Positions 6,233-8,881 of a DNA stretch of 8,881 bases are shown here, one piece after another; position 1 is the first letter of the stretch; every line of letters begins with the position of its first letter. The DNA comes from an uncultured Actinomycetes bacterium. Its GTDB lineage: Bacteria; Actinomycetota; Acidimicrobiia; Acidimicrobiales; RAAP-2. The position numbers were made by a program, and so were the translations under genes. The stretch is from assembly GCA_903830745.1 (NCBI GenBank), contig CAIKVF010000127.1, positions 1 through 8,881 on the forward strand. Direction: 5' to 3'. The notes under the pieces were generated by a model. The model did no database searches. It was not told the DNA's origin and saw only the letters and a list, made by a program, of their open reading frames with translations.

Positions 6233-6781
6233 ATGCGTCGTAAGACTTTGGATATGTTGCTTATCTATACCGGAGCACTTCTAACAGTGGTTCTTTTAGC
6301 TGCTGGATCACTGCTGATGTGGGGCTACACCTTCACTTCATCAAATGTTCATAATCAACTCGCAGATCAGAAAATCTTTTTTCCGGCTAAGGGGTCACCA
6401 GGACTCAAATCACCATTAATTGGTCCGTTCCTCGACAAGTATGCCGGGCAGCAAATGGTTAATGGAGCTCAGGCTGAAGCATGGGCTGATCACTACATTG
6501 CTGTTCACCTTCAAGGCATTGGCGGCGGACTCACCTATGCAGAACTCAGCGCAAAGTCAATGGCAGATCCAACCAATACAGTTCTTGCCGGTGAAGTGCA
6601 GACAGTCTTTCGTGGTGAAACGCTCAGAGGGATGCTGCTCAATGCTTATGCATTTGGAACCATGGGAATGGTTGCGCTGTACTCAGCAATAGCTACGTGG
6701 CTCTTGGCACTAGTGATGTTGATTCTCACATTGTTTGGTGTTCGTCACTACCGTCAGACTGACTCTGAGGTAGTTGTTTAA
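6233..6781 (+). CDS. Membrane protein with two hydrophobic segments, unknown function
   Basis: From ATG 6233 this encodes 182 residues. I prefer this start because GGGAG (6223-6227) lies 5 nt upstream; TTG 6218 and ATG 6221 are in-frame alternatives. After a basic MRRK, residues 9-31 form a transmembrane helix or uncleaved signal. A loop of about 105 residues follows (32-136) with few cysteines or charged clusters. It contains KIFFPAKGSPGLKSPLIGPFLDKYAGQQMVNGAQAEAWADHYIAVHL (47-93, quoted in part: KIFFPAKGSP, YAGQQMVNG, ADHYIAVHL), then GLTYAELSAKSMADPTN (99-115) and VFRGETLRGMLLNAYAF (125-141). A long hydrophobic segment (about 142-170) ends in basic RHYRQ. This recalls conserved actinobacterial membrane proteins of unknown function; no catalytic motif is visible. 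It is flanked by its own inverted repeat and a terminator, so it is probably an independent unit. Confidence 0.85.
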   Translation: MRRKTLDMLLIYTGALLTVVLLAAGSLLMWGYTFTSSNVHNQLADQKIFFPAKGSPGLKSPLIGPFLDKYAGQQMVNGAQAEAWADHYIAVHLQGIGGGLTYAELSAKSMADPTNTVLAGEVQTVFRGETLRGMLLNAYAFGTMGMVALYSAIATWLLALVMLILTLFGVRHYRQTDSEVVV

Positions 6782-6787
6782 CAAGTT

Positions 6788-6830
6788 CTAGAGAGACATA
6801 CAAGGTTCCCCCTGCCGTATGTCTCTTTAG
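6788..6830 (+). other. Long hairpin after the membrane protein gene
   Basis: CTAGAGAGACATAC (6788-6801) pairs with GTATGTCTCTTTAG (6817-6830): 14 pairs, one of them G-U, with a 15-nt C-rich loop. It starts 6 nt after the stop codon. The U tract after it is short (CTTT), so termination here would be weak; mRNA 3'-end protection is another possibility. Its loop contains CCCCTGC (6809-6815), the same seven bases as the 5' arm of the terminator downstream. Confidence 0.65.
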
Positions 6831-6839
6831 CTTTAAAAG

Positions 6840-6870
6840 AAAACCCCTGCTCAATGAGCAGGGGTTTTTT
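6840..6870. terminator. Bidirectional intrinsic terminator between convergent genes
   Basis: CCCCTGCTC (6844-6852) and GAGCAGGGG (6856-6864) form a 9-bp GC-rich stem with a 3-nt loop, extended by AAAA/TTTT. A six-T run (6865-6870) follows on the + strand, and AAAAGAAAA (6835-6843) gives a U tract on the minus strand. It can therefore end both the + strand membrane protein gene and the minus-strand gene whose stop codon lies only 2 nt away. Confidence 0.93.
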
Positions 6871-6871
6871 C

Positions 6872-7162
6872 TTATTCGCTCTTTGGAGACGCAGCTCGAA
6901 CGTAGACCTGTTGCACTTCTGCAACAGCGTTCTTGTAGAGATCAGCGTGCTCACCGAGTCGGTCCCCGGCGGCAGCCACCATTGCGCTCACGAGGTCAAT
7001 GACGAGACTTGCTTGTTCGAGTCCTGGGGGAGTTGACGCCAGGTGAACTGCAGCAAGTTGGATTAAGTGAAAGATGTGATTTCCAATTACGACGTCAACT
7101 GGCGTAGATCGGATGATTTCTAGTTCTTCTTGTTCGCTGAGAGCATTTTCTTCATTTGTCAC
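6872..7162 (-). CDS. DUF1844-like protein, unknown function
   Basis: A small helical protein resembling the DUF1844 family: NHIFHLIQLAAVHLAS (28-43) followed by LEQASLVIDLVSAMVAAAGDRLG (48-70) and an amphipathic C-terminal helix (KNAVAEVQQVYVRAA). Genes of this family often lie next to infC and diverge from it in actinobacteria, as here. I chose GTG at 7162 (96 aa) because the family-like sequence begins soon after it, with a weak GGA ahead. ATG 7219 (115 aa) and GTG 7252 (126 aa) are possible, but the added MCPNSREFLGKAPIGYFGP segment is not family-like and runs across a palindrome. The biochemical function of the family is not known to me. The transcript ends at the bidirectional terminator. 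Confidence 0.75.
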   Translation of the reverse strand: MTNEENALSEQEELEIIRSTPVDVVIGNHIFHLIQLAAVHLASTPPGLEQASLVIDLVSAMVAAAGDRLGEHADLYKNAVAEVQQVYVRAASPKSE

Positions 7163-7212
7163 AGGTCCAAAGTACCCGATGGGCGCTTTCCCAAGAAATT
7201 CCCTTGAATTCG

Positions 7213-7225
7213 GGCACATTGTGCC
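7213..7225. promoter_or_regulatory. Operator-like palindrome between the DUF1844-like gene and infC
   Basis: GGCACA-T-TGTGCC is a perfect 6+1+6 dyad. It sits in the space shared by the two divergent genes if the minus gene starts at 7162. Twelve bases downstream is TTATAA (7237-7242), readable as a -10-like TATAAA on + (7238-7243) and TATAAC on minus; neither has a good -35. This is a candidate regulator site and divergent promoter area, not proven. Confidence 0.35.
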
Positions 7226-7336
7226 AACTGCTAGAGTTATAAAGCAGTTCACAGCAAGTGAGGTTGGTTATTCCAGCGTCCACCTAGACATGAAGAGTGT
7301 CAAGGTTCCCAGGAGTTTTGCGCCCCGCTTGCCGTG

Positions 7337-7357
7337 GCGACGTCATATCGGCGTCGC
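7337..7357 (+). promoter_or_regulatory. Hairpin in the infC leader
   Basis: GCGACGTC (7337-7344) pairs with GGCGTCGC (7350-7357): 8 pairs, one of them G-U, around a 5-nt loop. It ends 7 nt before the infC Shine-Dalgarno sequence at 7365 and has no T-run, so it is not a classical terminator. infC-rpmI-rplT leaders in other bacteria bind L20 or IF3 to control translation; this hairpin could be part of such a leader, but I cannot match it to a known fold. Confidence 0.45.
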
Positions 7358-7364
7358 GTAGAGC

Positions 7365-7379
7365 AAGGAGTGAGTTATC
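7365..7379 (+). promoter_or_regulatory. infC Shine-Dalgarno sequence and probable ATC start codon
   Basis: AAGGAG (7365-7370) lies 6 nt before an in-frame ATC (7377-7379) but 15 nt before the first standard start, GTG at 7386. An in-frame TGA at 7371-7373 rules out any earlier start. SD spacing therefore selects ATC. Non-standard AUU/AUC/AUA starts are a known trait of infC and let IF3 repress its own translation. Confidence 0.75.
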
Positions 7380-8027
7380 GCAACAGTGCCTGGAGACCAC
7401 CGCGTCAATGAACGCATCCGAGTGGACAATGTACGTCTGATTGACAATGAAGGAAATCAGCGAGGCGTTGTTTCTGCACGCGAAGCTCTTGAACTCGCTC
7501 GTGAACTTGATCTCGACCTAGTTGAAATTGCCCCTACGGCAGTTCCACCGGTTTGTCGAATCATGGACTACGGAAAGTTCAAGTTTGATGAGGCCCAGAA
7601 AGCTAAAGAAGCTCGCCGCAAGTCGACCAACGTTGGCATCAAGGAAATGAAGTACCGCCCGAAAATCGGTCCCGGTGACTTCGATACCAAGACACGCAAC
7701 GTTGAAAAGTTTCTTAATGAAGGCCACAAGGTAAAAATCACAATTATGTTCCGTGGACGTGAATCAGCGCACCCAGAACTTGGAGCAAAGATTCTTGATC
7801 GCATCGTGGAGAAGTTGGAACACATTGCGAAGGTTGAATCAGCACCCAAGCTTGACGGACGAAACATGTTGATGGTTCTTGGACCAGATAAGAAGCCGAA
7901 GAAGAAGGTAGATGCAAATGCGCCTGCCGCAGTAAAAGAAGTTGCAGCACCAGTAGCAACCGCAGCACCAGTACTCGACATAGAAGCAGTGAGAGCTCTC
8001 GCTGTGACACCAAAAGAGGAGGCGTAA
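7377..8027 (+). CDS. infC: Translation initiation factor IF-3
   Basis: Binds the 30S subunit, keeps 50S off and checks the start codon and initiator tRNA. From ATC 7377 the product is 216 aa beginning (M)ATVPGDHRVNERIR; from GTG 7386 it is 213. The N-terminal domain (about 1-75) shows RVNERIRVDNVRLID, LDLDLVEIAPTAVPPVCRIMDYGKF and the linker KFDEAQKAKEARRK. The C-terminal domain (about 88-170) has IKEMKYRPKIGPGDFDTK, HKVKITIMFRGRE (117-129) and DGRNMLMVLGP (160-170). A 46-residue tail (171-216) follows, first lysine-rich and then rich in Ala, Val and Pro; such tails vary in actinobacteria. An AGAGGAGG inside the 3' end serves rpmI, whose ATG directly follows the infC stop. Confidence 0.96.
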   Translation: MATVPGDHRVNERIRVDNVRLIDNEGNQRGVVSAREALELARELDLDLVEIAPTAVPPVCRIMDYGKFKFDEAQKAKEARRKSTNVGIKEMKYRPKIGPGDFDTKTRNVEKFLNEGHKVKITIMFRGRESAHPELGAKILDRIVEKLEHIAKVESAPKLDGRNMLMVLGPDKKPKKKVDANAPAAVKEVAAPVATAAPVLDIEAVRALAVTPKEEA

Positions 8028-8222
8028 ATGCCAAAGATGAAGACAGACAGTGGTGCAAAGAAGCGCATCAAGATCACAGGAAGTGGACGACTACGTCGTC
8101 AGAAGGCTTTCCGTGGACACTTGATGGAAGGTAAGACTTCGACACGTGCACGTCGACTTGGCCGTGAGACGGACATTTCGAAGGGCATTGAGAAGAACAT
8201 CAAGCGCCTTATGGGCCTATAA
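8028..8222 (+). CDS. rpmI: 50S ribosomal protein L35
   Basis: A 64-residue, strongly basic protein with the full L35 pattern: MPKMKTDSGAKKRIKITGSG, then RRQKAFRGHLMEGKTSTRARRLG and the C-terminal KNIKRLMGL. Length is normal. The ATG follows the infC stop without a gap, and AGAGGAGG (8015-8022) is 5 nt upstream within infC. It is part of the conserved infC-rpmI-rplT operon and binds 23S rRNA in the large subunit. Confidence 0.97.
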   Translation: MPKMKTDSGAKKRIKITGSGRLRRQKAFRGHLMEGKTSTRARRLGRETDISKGIEKNIKRLMGL

Positions 8223-8248
8223 GAGATCGTTAGGAAAGAGGAACTAAA

Positions 8249-8608
8249 ATGGCACGTGTAAAGAGGGCTGTAAACGCCAAGAAGCACCACAAGGCAATTC
8301 TGGAAGAAGCGAAGGGTTACTACGGTGACCGTAGTCGCACCTTCCGCGCCGCTAACCAAGCTGTGCAGCACGCCGGAGTGTACGCATTCCGTGACCGCCG
8401 CGCACGTAAGGGTGATTTCCGCAAGCTATGGATTCAGCGCATTAACGCTGGAACCCGTGCATACGGCATGAGCTACAGCCGCTTCATCGCTGGACTCAAC
8501 GCTGCAGGAATTGAAGTAGACCGTCGCATGCTGGCGGAACTGGCTGTGAACGACAACGCTGCTTTCGGCGCAATCGTGGCACAGGCAAACGCAGCACTTA
8601 CTAAGTAG
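8249..8608 (+). CDS. rplT: 50S ribosomal protein L20
   Basis: A 119-residue early-assembly protein of the large subunit that binds 23S rRNA. It shows the family sequence [62 protein letters not shown] and [13 protein letters not shown] good SD (AAAGAGG, 8235-8241) stands 7 nt before ATG. In other bacteria L20 is the feedback regulator of this operon. It lies 26 nt after rpmI, so it belongs to the same transcript. Confidence 0.97.
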   Translation: MARVKRAVNAKKHHKAILEEAKGYYGDRSRTFRAANQAVQHAGVYAFRDRRARKGDFRKLWIQRINAGTRAYGMSYSRFIAGLNAAGIEVDRRMLAELAVNDNAAFGAIVAQANAALTK

Positions 8609-8613
8609 GTTTT

Positions 8614-8881
8614 TTGATCGAGGTGTTGGGGTCGACGCACGAACGTGTTCGTCGGCTCCGACGTCTTGGACAAAACCGCTCAGATCGCTGGGAAGAAGAA
8701 ATCTGTGTCCTTGAAGGACCAGATCTGGTGGACGCAGCACTTAGCAGTGGCGCCACATTCGAAGCAATCTTCGTAGACGAAGAACACGTCTCTAAACCAG
8801 TTATCGCCGCTCTTATTGAAAGAGCACAGGACGCAAAAGTACGTGTCTTCTCTCTAGCGTCAGGCGTGCTTGAAAAGGTTG
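8614..8881 (+). CDS. SpoU/TrmH-type RNA 2'-O-methyltransferase (N-terminal part; cut by window end)
   Basis: Only the first 89 codons are visible. The reading IEVLGSTHERVRRLRRLGQNRSDRWEEEICVLEGPDLVDAAL (quoted in part: RVRRLRRL, CVLEGPDLVDAAL) is the substrate-binding domain that precedes the SPOUT methylase domain in this family. LEGPDLV is the usual hallmark segment. The catalytic knotted domain lies beyond the window, so the exact target (23S rRNA or tRNA) is unknown. An in-frame TAA at 8602-8604 limits the start to TTG 8614, GTG 8623 or TTG 8626. TTG 8614 has a weak AGG 4 nt upstream and is used here, but GTG 8623 is nearly as likely. A methylase of this type commonly follows rplT in actinobacteria. 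Confidence 0.82.
   Translation, partial: MIEVLGSTHERVRRLRRLGQNRSDRWEEEICVLEGPDLVDAALSSGATFEAIFVDEEHVSKPVIAALIERAQDAKVRVFSLASGVLEKV

Noticed and set aside
7163..7252. N-terminal extension of the DUF1844-like protein from ATG 7219 or GTG 7252
   Set aside because: No SD supports either start, and the added residues do not resemble the family; kept only as alternatives.
7568..8077. A 169-codon open frame on the minus strand opposite infC
   Set aside because: It lies wholly opposite clear infC/rpmI coding sequence, has low-complexity Ala/Ser/Phe composition and no SD or family resemblance; it is a shadow of the real frame.
8609..8616. T-run after rplT as a terminator
   Set aside because: No stem precedes it, and the next gene's coding frame starts within it; transcription probably continues.

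Overview
The window reads as chromosomal DNA of an actinobacterium (Actinomycetota). The clues are a PriA-type protein whose helicase motifs are eroded, the HFSLLP form of the Fmt active-site segment, a DUF1844-like gene transcribed away from infC, and a rib cluster placed next to rpe, fmt and priA. By eye the base composition is moderate rather than GC-rich. Genes are packed with 1-nt stop/start overlaps, which fits a compact, possibly aquatic genome. The lineage is an inference from gene order and protein character; no search was run.

Region 1 (1-1280): the 3' end of a priA-like gene, then a 62-aa membrane-anchored protein of unknown function with a strong Shine-Dalgarno sequence. A long hairpin follows, and its 3' arm holds the only SD-like sequence near the next gene.

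Region 2 (1281-6127): a compact + strand run of def, fmt, rpe, ribD, ribBA and ribH. Def and Fmt handle N-formyl-methionine at the two ends of translation. Rpe supplies pentose phosphates, including ribulose 5-phosphate, the substrate of the RibB domain. RibD, RibBA and RibH cover riboflavin synthesis from GTP to 6,7-dimethyl-8-ribityllumazine. A riboflavin synthase gene (ribE), which many actinobacteria carry between ribD and ribBA, is absent here. RibH also lacks the two lysines of the usual phosphate-binding loop.

Region 3 (6128-6871): a gene for a membrane protein with two hydrophobic segments and no known role, preceded by a perfect 11-bp inverted repeat that abuts its ribosome binding site. 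It is followed by two tandem hairpins; the second is a clear bidirectional terminator facing a convergent minus-strand gene.

Region 4 (6872-8881): a minus-strand DUF1844-like gene diverges from the infC-rpmI-rplT translation operon (IF3, L35, L20). infC appears to start at a non-standard ATC codon, the family's known autoregulatory signature. The operon leads into the 5' end of a SpoU/TrmH-type RNA methyltransferase gene cut by the window edge. I saw no tRNA, rRNA, CRISPR array, insertion sequence or phage gene. Most of the window is housekeeping, and the points of interest are regulatory structures and riboflavin pathway oddities.
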